A DNA stretch of 64,000 bases, taken from positions 1 through 64,000 of the forward strand of contig JBCBKP010000003.1 of the NCBI GenBank assembly GCA_038521625.1, given 5' to 3'. The DNA is from JBCBKP01 sp038521625. Its GTDB lineage: Bacteria; Planctomycetota; Phycisphaerae; Phycisphaerales; UBA1924. The notes beneath the pieces were generated by a model. The model was not told the DNA's origin. It was given only the letters and a program-made list of their open reading frames with translations, and did not search any database. Within the stretch, counting starts at the first letter, position 1. Every line of letters begins with the position of its first letter. Below are positions 42,343 through 51,178 of this stretch, piece after piece. Position numbers and translations under genes: made by a program.

Positions 42343-43328
42343 CAGTCGGCGTGGTGGACGGCGCCGGGCTGGGGCGTGTCGGGGTGCGCGGTGCCGCTGG
42401 GCCATGGGCGTGCGGCCATGGGCGAGGGCTTGGTCTCGTAGATTGCCGAGCGCGCGACGGGGACGCCGACGATGGCGATGCCGAGCTGGTCGGCGCGATC
42501 GATCATCTTCTCGCGGTCGATCATGATGACGTCGCTGGCGGCGAGGGCGAGGCAGCGCCCGCCGTGCTCTTTCATGAGCTCGAGGGTTCGCGGTCCGACG
42601 GTGGGGACGTCGCTGCGGCGGTCGTGCCAGAGGCGAGCGCCCTTGCAGAGCGTCCAGCCGCCGCGTCGGCAGAGTCCGCCGGTGCGGCTGATGACCTTGT
42701 CGGTGCCCTCGACGGCCTCGACGGCGAGGACGTCGCGCTCGCGGACGGTGACGGCCTGTCCGATGTCGAGTCGGAGCATCTCGCTGAGCAGCGGCCATGC
42801 GAAGTCGATGTCGGCCTGCTGTTCTTTGGTGGGGGTGGTCCGGGTCATGACGCCGGGCTGGGCGAGCTGCTCTGGGATCGGGACGGTGGAATCCATGAGC
42901 GATACTCCGAATCGGTCGAGTTCGTCGGCGATCGCGGCGAGGATGGTGTGGCTCCGCCGGTCGTTCTTGAGCTGGCTGTACCACGCGCGCAGGGTGCGGA
43001 AATCGGGGATGTTCCGCATCATGCGCCAGGGGTCGTGCATGATCTTGGCTTTGTCGACGCGGCCGACCATGATGGCGTGGCGGGTGTTGGACGTCCTGAG
43101 CATCCGGGCCCATCGGCCGATGCGCAGGAGGGGGACTTCGCGGAAGGTGTCGCAGAGGGCGGGGAGTTCGCGCTCGTACTGGCGTGCGAGGCCGAGGCCG
43201 TGGACGACGTGGCCGCGGTCTCTCAGCGATCGCACGACGAGTTCGGGGAGCCTTCCGCCGCCCGCGATGACGCCGACGGGCGCCGGTGGCGCCGGCGGCT
43301 CGGGCAGGATGGCAAGCGATGGCGTCAC
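42342..43328 (-). CDS. lpxI: UDP-2,3-diacylglucosamine pyrophosphatase LpxI
   Basis: A 328-residue LpxI enzyme of lipid A synthesis; it converts UDP-2,3-diacylglucosamine to lipid X. Diagnostic motifs are VGVIAGGGRLPELVVRSLRDRG, the middle HTILAAIADELDRFGVSLMDST, VREGTVLAVEA-like segment VRERDVLAVEAVEGTDKVI, and the C-terminal PTVGPRTLELMKEHGG. The start is GTG 43328 with GAAGGGA 8 bases upstream; the frame extends further but is low-complexity there. Its presence implies an outer membrane with lipid A. Confidence 0.9.
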   Translation of the reverse strand: MTPSLAILPEPPAPPAPVGVIAGGGRLPELVVRSLRDRGHVVHGLGLARQYERELPALCDTFREVPLLRIGRWARMLRTSNTRHAIMVGRVDKAKIMHDPWRMMRNIPDFRTLRAWYSQLKNDRRSHTILAAIADELDRFGVSLMDSTVPIPEQLAQPGVMTRTTPTKEQQADIDFAWPLLSEMLRLDIGQAVTVRERDVLAVEAVEGTDKVISRTGGLCRRGGWTLCKGARLWHDRRSDVPTVGPRTLELMKEHGGRCLALAASDVIMIDREKMIDRADQLGIAIVGVPVARSAIYETKPSPMAARPWPSGTAHPDTPQPGAVHHAD

Positions 43329-43557
43329 GTCGTCAGTCCCTTCGGGGTTCTGATCGAGGCTCTGGGGTCCCGCCCGACCGAAGCCGGCCGGAAGTGTATC
43401 GCCGGCGGCTGCCGGCGGTTGGTGCATGGGGCGGGCGGCTTGGTGTGCGGCGCCGCCGCGATGAAATACCATATCTAGTACCGGTGGTCGGCACAATGCA
43501 CAATCGCGGGCCAGTTCTCGGAACCGGGCCGGCTTCTGGTGTCTGGTTTGTGCAGGC

Positions 43558-43788
43558 GTGGTGCGCGGGTTTGCCGACTCGTCGGGCGTGGCGTCGGAGT
43601 CGAAATCGGATCGGCCGTGGCTCGGCGTGCGCTTCACGTGCGCGGGTCAGTACGTTCGCGTGTACCGGCGTCCGGACGGGAGCGCGTACGACGCGCGGTG
43701 CCCGAAGTGCGGCAGGATCATCAAGTTCCGGGTGGGTCAGGGCGGCTCGGACGACCGGTTCTTCGAGATCAGTTGCGACGCGGCTTGA
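43558..43788 (+). CDS. Conserved small zinc-ribbon-like protein
   Basis: A 76-residue protein. Residues 23-76 form a compact unit (GVRFTCAGQYVRVYRRPDGS, YDARCPKCGRIIKFRVGQGG, RFFEISC) with four cysteines in CxC...CPKC...C order, which probably bind one zinc. Very similar small proteins are found across Phycisphaerae, but I know of no function. Two consecutive GTG codons (43558, 43561) offer starts. It stands in its own transcription unit ahead of the next hypothetical gene. Confidence 0.65.
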   Translation: MVRGFADSSGVASESKSDRPWLGVRFTCAGQYVRVYRRPDGSAYDARCPKCGRIIKFRVGQGGSDDRFFEISCDAA

Positions 43789-43834
43789 GCCGGGTCTTGC
43801 GGCTCGGGCGCGGGCTGGCCGGTAGAGTCACCGG

Positions 43835-44395
43835 ATGAGCAAAGCCGCGAGCCATGGAACGGCGACGGGTGGGTTCGGCGTTGGGGAGCCGACGGGGCGC
43901 TGCGCGTCGACCGGCGGGCCGATCCCCGAGGGTGAGCACTTCATCGCTGTGCTCGTCGAGGACCAGGAGAAGGACCGCGTGCACCGCGTCGACTTCGGCG
44001 AGGCGGCGTGGGAATCGGGTGCGCGGCCGGGTGCTGCGGTGCGGGTGCTGGCGCGCTGGCGGTCGACGATGCCGGGCGGGACGGGCCCGAAGAAGCCGCT
44101 GATCGATGAGGCCGGCGTCACGGGGTTGTTCGATCAGTTCGCGGGCGCGACGGAGACGACGCCGCTGACGCTCCGGTATTTGCTGGCGCTGACGCTGATC
44201 CGCAAGCGTGGGCTCGAGCTCGTCGGGCGGCGTGCGGCGGAGGGGGACGAGCCGGCGGCGCTGCTGGTTCGTCGGCGCGGCGAGAAGGAGGCGGAGCCCG
44301 AGGCGGTGGTGATCCCGTCGATCGACGACGCGGCGCTCGTCGAGGCGGGCGAGCGGCTCGGGGCGCTGCTGGGCCTGGAGGGCGCGATCGAATGA
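43835..44395 (+). CDS. Conserved hypothetical protein
   Basis: A 186-residue soluble protein. The N-terminal GRCASTGGPIPEGEHFIAVLVE has the look of a zinc-binding or treble-clef turn seen in planctomycete hypothetical proteins; a helical middle (LTLRYLLALTLIRKRGLELV) and a C-terminal helix (LVEAGERLGALLGLEGA) follow. No membrane helix or signal peptide. It overlaps the next lipoprotein gene by 4 bases (ATGA), so both are translated together and may act in the same envelope process. Confidence 0.6.
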   Translation: MSKAASHGTATGGFGVGEPTGRCASTGGPIPEGEHFIAVLVEDQEKDRVHRVDFGEAAWESGARPGAAVRVLARWRSTMPGGTGPKKPLIDEAGVTGLFDQFAGATETTPLTLRYLLALTLIRKRGLELVGRRAAEGDEPAALLVRRRGEKEAEPEAVVIPSIDDAALVEAGERLGALLGLEGAIE

Positions 44396-45309
44396 GGCGT
44401 TGGCTTCTGCTGGTTTTGGCGTTGGGCGCCTGCGTGATCTGCTTCGGCTGCGCGTCGCGGCCGGCCGGTCCGGCGGCGATCCCGGCGGCGGAGGTCCCGT
44501 CGTACGAGACGATCGCGGCGGCCTGGAACGCGCGGGTCGAGAACGTCGAGCCGCTGTGGGCCCGTTCGACGGTGGTGTTCGAGGGCCGGGACGCGGAGGG
44601 GAGCGATTTCTCGCAGCTGGTCGAGGGCCACCTGCAGGTGATCCGTCCGGACCGGCTCGCGCTGAGCCTCGACAAGCTCGGCGATACCTATGTCTACATC
44701 GGCACGGACGAGTCGAGCTACTGGTGGTTCGATCTCGTGGACCGCGACAACCGGCTGGGTTTCATCGGGCGTCACGAGTCGTTCGACGGGGACATCGCGC
44801 GGGAGCTCGGGCTGCCGGTCGAGCCGCGGGATCTGATCGCGCTGCTCGCGATCCGGCCGATCGCCGAGACGATGCCCGAGGACGTGGTGGTGCGTTGGTC
44901 GGTTCCCGAGGGCTTCGACCGCGCGCTCATCGAGGTCGTGGAGCCGCGTGCGACGCCGTCGGGTCCGGGGCAGCGTCGGATCTATCTCGATCCGGACTGG
45001 TACCGCCCGCTGCGGATCGTGCTCGTCGGCCCGGACGGCGGGACGGTGAGCGCGGACCTGGAGCGGTATCTGGACTACGAGCGCGCGGGGATCAATCACC
45101 TGGCGGTGCCGGGGCGTCTGATCATCACGGGGTCGTCGTTCGACGGGCTGATCCGGATCGGTCTGTACGAGCCGCAGCGTCGGGAGATCAACCCGCTGGT
45201 CTTCGATGTCCGGCGGCTCGCGCAGCGGTTTCGTGTCGGCGAGCTGATCGATCTGGATGATCCCGGCGTCCGGCGGCGTCTTCGGGAGGCGCGGGCGGAG
45301 CTGGATTGA
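44392..45309 (+). CDS. Lipoprotein of the LolA/LolB-like fold type
   Basis: A 305-residue lipoprotein. Signal peptide LLLVLALGACVICFGC with the lipobox FGC-AS at Cys20. The mature protein has an unclosed beta-barrel character (HLQVIRPDRLALSLDKLGDTY, YIGTDESSYWWFDL, VEPRATPSGPGQRRIYLDP), as in LolB-type or DUF4292 outer membrane proteins that carry hydrophobic molecules. It probably sits on the periplasmic face of the membrane. It follows the conserved hypothetical gene with overlap and precedes the RDD protein by 44 bases. Confidence 0.65.
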   Translation: MRRWLLLVLALGACVICFGCASRPAGPAAIPAAEVPSYETIAAAWNARVENVEPLWARSTVVFEGRDAEGSDFSQLVEGHLQVIRPDRLALSLDKLGDTYVYIGTDESSYWWFDLVDRDNRLGFIGRHESFDGDIARELGLPVEPRDLIALLAIRPIAETMPEDVVVRWSVPEGFDRALIEVVEPRATPSGPGQRRIYLDPDWYRPLRIVLVGPDGGTVSADLERYLDYERAGINHLAVPGRLIITGSSFDGLIRIGLYEPQRREINPLVFDVRRLAQRFRVGELIDLDDPGVRRRLREARAELD

Positions 45310-45353
45310 GTCCGGCGCGTCCGGTCGTCGCCGCGCTCGACGTACCATCGCGC

Positions 45354-46970
45354 GTGGCTGCCCGTGTGCCGATCGTCGTCTTGCTCTGTTCGCTCGCGGC
45401 GGCGCTGGTCGCGTCGGGCGCGCCCGCGTGGGCGCAGCCCTCGGAGCCGGATCCGCCGGCGCTGGAGACTCGGCTCGACGTCGGCGTGGGCGCGGTGGAC
45501 GCGGGCGGCACGGCGCACGCCTGGGGGCTGATCACCGAGCCGGGGCGTGACCGCCCGATGCTGTTCCACATGTCGACGCGCGGCGCGGGGCGGGCCGAGG
45601 CCGGCACGCAGCGGATCGCGCGGAGGTTCCCCGAGCGTCCGATCGCGATCGCGGCGCGCGAGAACGAGGTCGCGTTCGCGTTCGAGCCGCTCTCGGAGGG
45701 CGCGGCGCGGCGTGTGGAGTCGGTGGTGGCGACGGCGACCCGGGTGGGCGGCGTGTTCGCGTTTGCGCCGGCGAAGGGCGTGCGCCCGCTGGCGCCGCTG
45801 CCGGGCGAGGGCCGGCTGCTGGGGCTCGCGGGCTCGGCGCTCGGGTACGCGGCGCTGCTCGCGGATGATGACCGTCAGAGGCTGTTGATTCTGCGCGATG
45901 GGCTCGGGGCGTCCTGGGAGGAGGCGGTGGTTCCCGGCGGTGATCGGGCCGACGTGGTGGTCGGCGACGGTCGCGAGCTGTTTATGCGGGTCGATGGTCG
46001 ATGGCTCGTCGCGGGCACGTCGCGGCCCGAGGACCCGGTGGCGGGTCTGGTCTGGCGCGAGATCGCGGGTGACGCGGGGACGGCGCCGGACGGGACGGTG
46101 CTGGTTGGGACGGCGTCGGGCGCGTCGGTGTTGGCTGCGTCGGGCCGGCTGTATGGCGTTGAGCGTTCGGGCTCGGGGACGGTGTCGCTCCGCGCGTTCG
46201 GCGGTGGCGCGGCGGTCGGGTTCGAGACGCCGGTGGGCGTTGGCGATCAGGCGGTGGTGGCGCCGCTGCCGATGCCCTCGGACCGCGTCATGCTGGTCGT
46301 TCGGGCGCCGCAGGTGGACGACTCGACGGCGTACGTGATCGAGGAGCGTTCGCTGGCGACCGGGCGGCTGTGGTACTCGGGGCCGGTGAACAGCGCCTCG
46401 CCGATCTCTCCGAGCGATGTTCGTTGGCTGAGCGTCGCGTTGCTGGCGATGACGGCGGCGGCGGTGCTGGTGGCGGTGCGTCCCTCGGGCGACGACGACG
46501 TGTACGCGTTGCCGGACGGCGCGTCGCTGGCGGAGCCGGGGCGTCGGCTGGCGTCGACCTCGCTGGATCTGGCGTTGGTGCTGCTGGCGGTCGCGCGGAT
46601 CAGCGGGGCGGGTATCGACGGCGTGATCGGCTCGGGCGCGCTTCTGGGTCAGGGGCTCGGGCTGTTCGGGCCGGTGCTGCTCTTGGGGGCCGGCGCGGTC
46701 TACGGCGCGGTGTTCGAGTCGGCGATCGGCGCGACGCCGGGCAAGCTGCTGACCGGGTGTCGGGTGGTGCGTGTCGGCTCGGGCGGTGCGCGTCGGCTGG
46801 ACCTGGGGCGGAGTCTGCTGAGGAACCTGATCAAGTGGGGACTTCCCCCGGTTTCCATGCTGGCGCTCTTGGGCGGGGCCGGGCGTCATCGCGGCGACAG
46901 CATGGCGGGCGCGGCGGTGGTGGTACCGGACCCGGAGGAGCCGGGGGAGAGCCCCGATAACACGGGCTGA
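45354..46970 (+). CDS. Envelope protein with a C-terminal RDD membrane domain
   Basis: A 538-residue protein from GTG 45354. Signal peptide (VPIVVLLCSLAAALVASGAPAWA), a periplasmic beta-rich region of ~330 residues resembling a propeller (repeated GRD/GDGREL-type turns), one membrane helix (about 368-385) and a C-terminal RDD domain (about 405-510) with three hydrophobic helices and the family-type GATPGKLLTGCRVVRVG loop. The RDD part is usually stand-alone; here it carries a large extra domain. The frame reaches back to 45306 (TTG), but the signal peptide favours 45354. Function unknown. Confidence 0.65.
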   Translation: MAARVPIVVLLCSLAAALVASGAPAWAQPSEPDPPALETRLDVGVGAVDAGGTAHAWGLITEPGRDRPMLFHMSTRGAGRAEAGTQRIARRFPERPIAIAARENEVAFAFEPLSEGAARRVESVVATATRVGGVFAFAPAKGVRPLAPLPGEGRLLGLAGSALGYAALLADDDRQRLLILRDGLGASWEEAVVPGGDRADVVVGDGRELFMRVDGRWLVAGTSRPEDPVAGLVWREIAGDAGTAPDGTVLVGTASGASVLAASGRLYGVERSGSGTVSLRAFGGGAAVGFETPVGVGDQAVVAPLPMPSDRVMLVVRAPQVDDSTAYVIEERSLATGRLWYSGPVNSASPISPSDVRWLSVALLAMTAAAVLVAVRPSGDDDVYALPDGASLAEPGRRLASTSLDLALVLLAVARISGAGIDGVIGSGALLGQGLGLFGPVLLLGAGAVYGAVFESAIGATPGKLLTGCRVVRVGSGGARRLDLGRSLLRNLIKWGLPPVSMLALLGGAGRHRGDSMAGAAVVVPDPEEPGESPDNTG

Positions 46971-47176
46971 GCGGGGCTCGGGACGCGGTTCTGGTGTCGC
47001 AGGGGCGGTCGCCGATCGCGGCGGCGCGGTGCGAGACCCGGACCGGGGACGGCGCGAAGTTCACGCGACCCGGACCTGCAGGGCGCAGGAACGGCTCACC
47101 GATAGGCCTGCGGTTGACGGTGCGTGCGCCCGTCGTCCCGGTGCGTTCGTGTGCCGTTTCTTTGCGGGAGCCGGCG

Positions 47177-49732
47177 GTGGCCGAGAGCGACGTCGACGCG
47201 GTCAATCAGGACCTCGAGGAGGGCGCGGAGGAGCCGCAGCTCGACGCGGAGCCGTCGCCGATCGAGCCGGTGGCGGCGGACCCGTCGACGATCGCGGGCG
47301 CGGCGCGTCGCGCGTGGCCGCTGCTCTCGGTCGTGGGCGCGATGACGCTGCTGTTCGCCGGACTGGCGACGGCGATCGCGACGGCGCCGGAGCCGGACCA
47401 CGAGCCTTCGCTGCAGCGGGTGGAGGAGCTGCTCGGGCAGGATCGTTACTCCGAGGCGATCGAGGCGTTGAACAAGACGGTTCTGCCGTACGTGGGGACG
47501 GCGGAGCTGGATTCGGAGCAGAAGAAGCGGTACCACGTTCTGGCGGCGCGGGCCCTGTGGGGGGGCAACGCGGACCTGGTGGTGCGACAGGCGATCAACG
47601 ACGAGGGCGTCGTGGATCAGTATCTCGCGGCGGAGTCGTTCGGCGGGGGGCTGGGGGCGGAGGACATCTCGCGTCTGGTGGACTCGCTGGTTGAGCTGCG
47701 TCAGTTCGGCGCGGCGAGCGAGCGTGTCGAGACGATCCCGGACGAGCATTCGGAGCTGCGTTTCTCGGGGTGGCGGCGTCTGATCGAGGGCGAGCTGGCG
47801 ATCGACTTCCCGGCGTATCGGGAGATTCTCGGGCAGCTGGCGTCGGTGCTGGCGGACGGGGCGTTGCTGCAGGAGCATCGGATCTGGGCGCTGGCCAAGC
47901 AGGCGGAGGTTCGTCACCGTCTGGGTCGCGACGACGAGACGGTGACGCAGCTTCTGCGTGAGATGCCGCTCTTGGTCGGTGTGAGCGAGGACGGTCTCGC
48001 CGGGCTGCGACTGGCGCTCGCGCGGGCGTACCTGGCGATCGGCGAGTACCGGGACGCGGCGAGCGAGGCGGGGCGCGTCGAGGAATCGGAGCTCGCGCGG
48101 GCGGGCGGGCCGCTCGGCGCGCAGGCGAAGCTGCTGCTCGCGGAGGCGAGTTTCCTTCTGGCGCAGGACGAGGAGGCGATTCGGGAGGCGCGTCGTCTGT
48201 TCGACGAGGTGGTCGAGAGCGAGAGCGCCACGGACGCGTACCTGCCGGCGTTGCTGGGGCTGGCGGAGGTTGAGAGCGAGCTGCAGTCGGAGGCGTCGTC
48301 GCGTGGTCTCTACCGGCGGTTGGTGGAGGAGTGGGTGGCGCTCCCGAGGGCGCCGGAGTCTCCGCGGCTGGACGAGATCGTCGAGAGCCTGCTGGAGCGA
48401 TTCGAGGAGCGGCTGGCGGTCGGTCAGCCGGAGGGGGCGATCGTGTTCGCGGCGCTCGCCGGCGAGATGTTCGATTCGCTGGAGGCGACGCCGCCGCTGG
48501 TGCTGGAGGCGCTGGCGGTGGGGCACCGTGCGCGGGCGTTGCAGATCCTGGGGATCGAGCAGGGCGAGTCGGGATCGATCCCGGACTTCGCGTGGGAGGT
48601 GCTGGTCGACGGCGGGGACGAGAGCACGCACCTTGACGCGAAGCGGAATCTGATCCGTTCGGCTTCGTACTTCCGGGCGCACGCGGACCGGTTCGTGATC
48701 GACGATCTGGAGAAGTTCGCGGATTCGCTGTGGGCGGCGGGCGTGCTGTTCGATCGCGCGGGGGACAAGTCGTCGGCGATCTCGGCGTTCCTGGAGTTCG
48801 CGGAGTCTCGTCCGAACGACCCGCGTCGCGCGGAGGCGCGGTTCCGTCTCGGCCAGGCGTACCAGGCGCTGGGGCAGTACGAGATCGCGGCGGAGTACTA
48901 CCGCCAGCTGGCGGACGAGAAGCGGACGGGCCAGTCGCGCGTGGGTGATTGGGCGGACCGCTCCCTCGTTCCGCTGGCGCAGTGCTACGTGCGCGACGGC
49001 GACGCGGGGAACGATGATCAGGCGGAGGAGATCCTCGCGGCGGCGCTGTCGGGCCAGACGGGCGGCCCGGAGCGCGAGGAGTACCGGGACGCGCTGCTGG
49101 AGCTCGGGCGGCTGATGTACCGGCGGGACCGGTTCGCGGAGGCGGTCGAGCGATTCGAGGAGCTGGTCTCGCGCTGGCCGGAGGGTCGTGCTGCGGACGC
49201 GGCGCGGTTCTCGCTGGCGGACAGCTACCGGCGTCTCGCGGGCGGGGCTCGCGAGGCGGCGGAGGAGGTGTCGCAGCCGTCGCTGCGTCGCGACCTGGAG
49301 CTGCAGGCCTCGCAGCATCTCCGGCGTGCGCTGGAGCTGTTCGAGCTCGTGCGAGACAGTTTGGGTTCGCGTCGGGCCGGGACGCTGAGCCCGCTGGAGG
49401 CGCTGCAGCTCCGGAACGCGCACTTCTATCTGGGCGATTGCGCATACGACCTTGGCGACCTGGACGCGGCGATCAGTTATTACAGCGCGGCGCGTGCGAG
49501 CTACCCGGACGATCCGGCGGTGCTGGTGGCGTTGATCCAGATCGTGAACGTGTTCCTGGACAAGGGGGAGCTGGCGAGCGCGCGGACGGCGAACGAGCGG
49601 GCGCGCGATTTCTTCAACGGGCTGCCCGATTCGGTATGGGACGACCCGAATCTGCCGATGGACCGCGACGACTGGGCGCGGTGGCTCGATTCGAGCTCGG
49701 CGCTGTACGACGAGATCGCCAGCGGGGGCTGA
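47177..49732 (+). CDS. Large TPR-repeat membrane-anchored protein
   Basis: An 851-residue protein from GTG 47177 (GCGGGAG 6 bases upstream). An acidic N-terminus is followed by one membrane helix (about 44-67, AWPLLSVVGAMTLLFAGLATAI). The rest is almost wholly helical with many TPR-like units, clear at AIEALNKTVLPYV, LRLALARAYLAIGEYRDAASEAGRV, ARFRLGQAYQALGQYEIAAEYYRQLAD, and FYLGDCAYDLGDLDAAISYYSAARASYP. It looks like an envelope assembly or scaffolding factor (BamD/YbgF-like use of TPRs). It lies directly ahead of the flagellar cluster but need not belong to it. Confidence 0.72.
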   Translation: MAESDVDAVNQDLEEGAEEPQLDAEPSPIEPVAADPSTIAGAARRAWPLLSVVGAMTLLFAGLATAIATAPEPDHEPSLQRVEELLGQDRYSEAIEALNKTVLPYVGTAELDSEQKKRYHVLAARALWGGNADLVVRQAINDEGVVDQYLAAESFGGGLGAEDISRLVDSLVELRQFGAASERVETIPDEHSELRFSGWRRLIEGELAIDFPAYREILGQLASVLADGALLQEHRIWALAKQAEVRHRLGRDDETVTQLLREMPLLVGVSEDGLAGLRLALARAYLAIGEYRDAASEAGRVEESELARAGGPLGAQAKLLLAEASFLLAQDEEAIREARRLFDEVVESESATDAYLPALLGLAEVESELQSEASSRGLYRRLVEEWVALPRAPESPRLDEIVESLLERFEERLAVGQPEGAIVFAALAGEMFDSLEATPPLVLEALAVGHRARALQILGIEQGESGSIPDFAWEVLVDGGDESTHLDAKRNLIRSASYFRAHADRFVIDDLEKFADSLWAAGVLFDRAGDKSSAISAFLEFAESRPNDPRRAEARFRLGQAYQALGQYEIAAEYYRQLADEKRTGQSRVGDWADRSLVPLAQCYVRDGDAGNDDQAEEILAAALSGQTGGPEREEYRDALLELGRLMYRRDRFAEAVERFEELVSRWPEGRAADAARFSLADSYRRLAGGAREAAEEVSQPSLRRDLELQASQHLRRALELFELVRDSLGSRRAGTLSPLEALQLRNAHFYLGDCAYDLGDLDAAISYYSAARASYPDDPAVLVALIQIVNVFLDKGELASARTANERARDFFNGLPDSVWDDPNLPMDRDDWARWLDSSSALYDEIASGG

Positions 49733-49778
49733 GCGGTCGGACGAACCGGTGGCAGGAAGCCGCCCTTGGGAGGTCAGG

Positions 49779-50201
49779 ATGACCGGCGACGAGCAGCGAT
49801 CGTTGATCGAGCAGCAGACGGCGCGGCTGCAGTCCTTGGTGGACGAGCTGGAGCGGACCACCGAGTCGATGTCGGTCTCCGCGGCGGCGGAGGAGGACGA
49901 GCGTTTCACGATGCTGCTGAGCGGCCGTTCGCGGCTGATCGCCTCGTGCGACGCGATCGCGAAGAGCCTTCTTGCGATGGGTGATCCGGAGCTGCTGCCG
50001 GCCTCGGCCCGGGCGGCGCTGCTGGCGCTCTCTGTCCGTGTGCGTTCGCTGCAGGTGCTGGGCGAAGAGATCGTCGAGCGTGCGGAGATCCGGCGTGCGG
50101 AGATCGGGCGTCGGGTGGCGACGCAGCGTTCGGGGCGTCGCGCGATGGCGGCCTATGGCGCGCGGATCTCGACGCCGGTGCTCCAGAACGGGGAGGCGTG
50201 A
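49779..50201 (+). CDS. Small helical protein at the head of the flagellar cluster (possible FlgN/FliT-like chaperone)
   Basis: A 140-residue all-helical protein from ATG 49779 (GGGAGG upstream). The two long amphipathic helices (SLIEQQTARLQSLVDELERT, then SARAALLALSVRVRSLQVLGEEIVERAEI) and its position beside flagellar genes resemble FlgN/FliT/FliS-type export chaperones, whose sequences diverge strongly. No signature confirms this. It overlaps the start of the histidine kinase gene. Confidence 0.5.
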   Translation: MTGDEQRSLIEQQTARLQSLVDELERTTESMSVSAAAEEDERFTMLLSGRSRLIASCDAIAKSLLAMGDPELLPASARAALLALSVRVRSLQVLGEEIVERAEIRRAEIGRRVATQRSGRRAMAAYGARISTPVLQNGEA

Positions 50202-50203
50202 GC

Positions 50204-51178
50204 GTGGGCGCGGCGGAATCACTGGCGCCGGGTCTCAGGCTGGCGGGCGAAGACCGCGTCGAGGGGCGGGCCGAGCGCCTGGCGGAGGGTCTGCGGCGGG
50301 GCGCGGGGGCGCTGACGCCGGGGGATCTGGCGCCGCTGGTCTCGGCGTTCAACGAGGTGACGTCTCGGCTGGAGCGGACGCACGCGCAGCTGCGCGGGGA
50401 GGTCCGCCGGCTGACGGGCGAGCTGGACGACGCGCACGAGCGGCTGGAGCGCGGGGAGCGACTGGCGGCGCTGGGCGAGATGGCCGCGGGGATCGCGCAC
50501 GAGATCCGCAACCCGCTGGGGTCGATCGGTCTCTATGCGCGGATGCTCGAGGAGGATCTCGGGTCGATGCCGGCGAGCCGGGGGACGGCGACGAAGATCG
50601 CGGACGCGGTGCGTCGCCTGAACGCGATCGTGGGGGACGTGCTGAGCTTCGCCCGCGACCTTCGGCCGGAGCCGCGGCCGATGCGTGTCGGCGAGCTGCT
50701 GGACACGGTGATCGACTCGGCGGTCTGCGAATCGCTCGGCTCGCGTGTGGAGCGCGCGGTGGGCGTGGAGACGCTGGTGGCCGACGAGACGCTGGTGCAC
50801 CAGGCGCTGGTGAACGTGCTGCGGAACGCGGCGGAGGCGACCGAGGAGCTCGGCTGGGGCGCGCGTGTGCGTGTCGGCTCGAAGGTCGTGGGCGAGCTGG
50901 ATTCTCGCGGCCGGCGGCGTCCGGCGGTCTCGGTGTACGTGCGTGACAACGGTCCGGGGATCGACGACGAGGTGATCCGGCGGATGTTCAACCCGTTCTT
51001 CACGACGCGGAACACGGGGACGGGGCTGGGGCTGGCGATCGTGCACCGGATCATGGACGCGCACGGCGGCCGGGTGGTGGTCTCGAACAACGCTGAGGGT
51101 TCGGGGGGGATGCCCGCGGAGGGCGCGACGATCGAGCTCCGCTTCCCGGCGGGCTTGGCGGACGAGGAGGCGGCGTGA
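50204..51178 (+). CDS. Cytoplasmic histidine kinase (flagellar NtrB/FlrB type)
   Basis: A 324-residue soluble kinase without a membrane helix. A helical N-terminus (about 1-75) leads to HisKA with IAHEIRNPLGSI (phosphorylated His), an N-box VNVLRNAAEATEE, G1 VYVRDNGPGIDD, an F-box NPFFTT and G2 GTGLGLAIV. Its closest known style is the NtrB/AtoS/FlrB branch that acts with sigma-54 activators, and its partner follows immediately. GTG 50204 has GGGAGG 7 bases upstream; GTG 50198 overlaps the preceding stop but is too near the Shine-Dalgarno sequence. Confidence 0.88.
   Translation: MGAAESLAPGLRLAGEDRVEGRAERLAEGLRRGAGALTPGDLAPLVSAFNEVTSRLERTHAQLRGEVRRLTGELDDAHERLERGERLAALGEMAAGIAHEIRNPLGSIGLYARMLEEDLGSMPASRGTATKIADAVRRLNAIVGDVLSFARDLRPEPRPMRVGELLDTVIDSAVCESLGSRVERAVGVETLVADETLVHQALVNVLRNAAEATEELGWGARVRVGSKVVGELDSRGRRRPAVSVYVRDNGPGIDDEVIRRMFNPFFTTRNTGTGLGLAIVHRIMDAHGGRVVVSNNAEGSGGMPAEGATIELRFPAGLADEEAA

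Noticed and set aside
49733..49778. TGGCAGG...TTGG as a sigma-54 promoter before the flagellar chaperone-like gene
   Set aside because: The spacing between the two elements is about five bases too long and GC at -12 is absent.
47096..49909. A 937-codon open frame opposite the TPR protein gene
   Set aside because: Composition is a low-complexity Arg/Gln/Leu mix, with no recognisable domain; it is an antisense shadow of a strongly biased gene.
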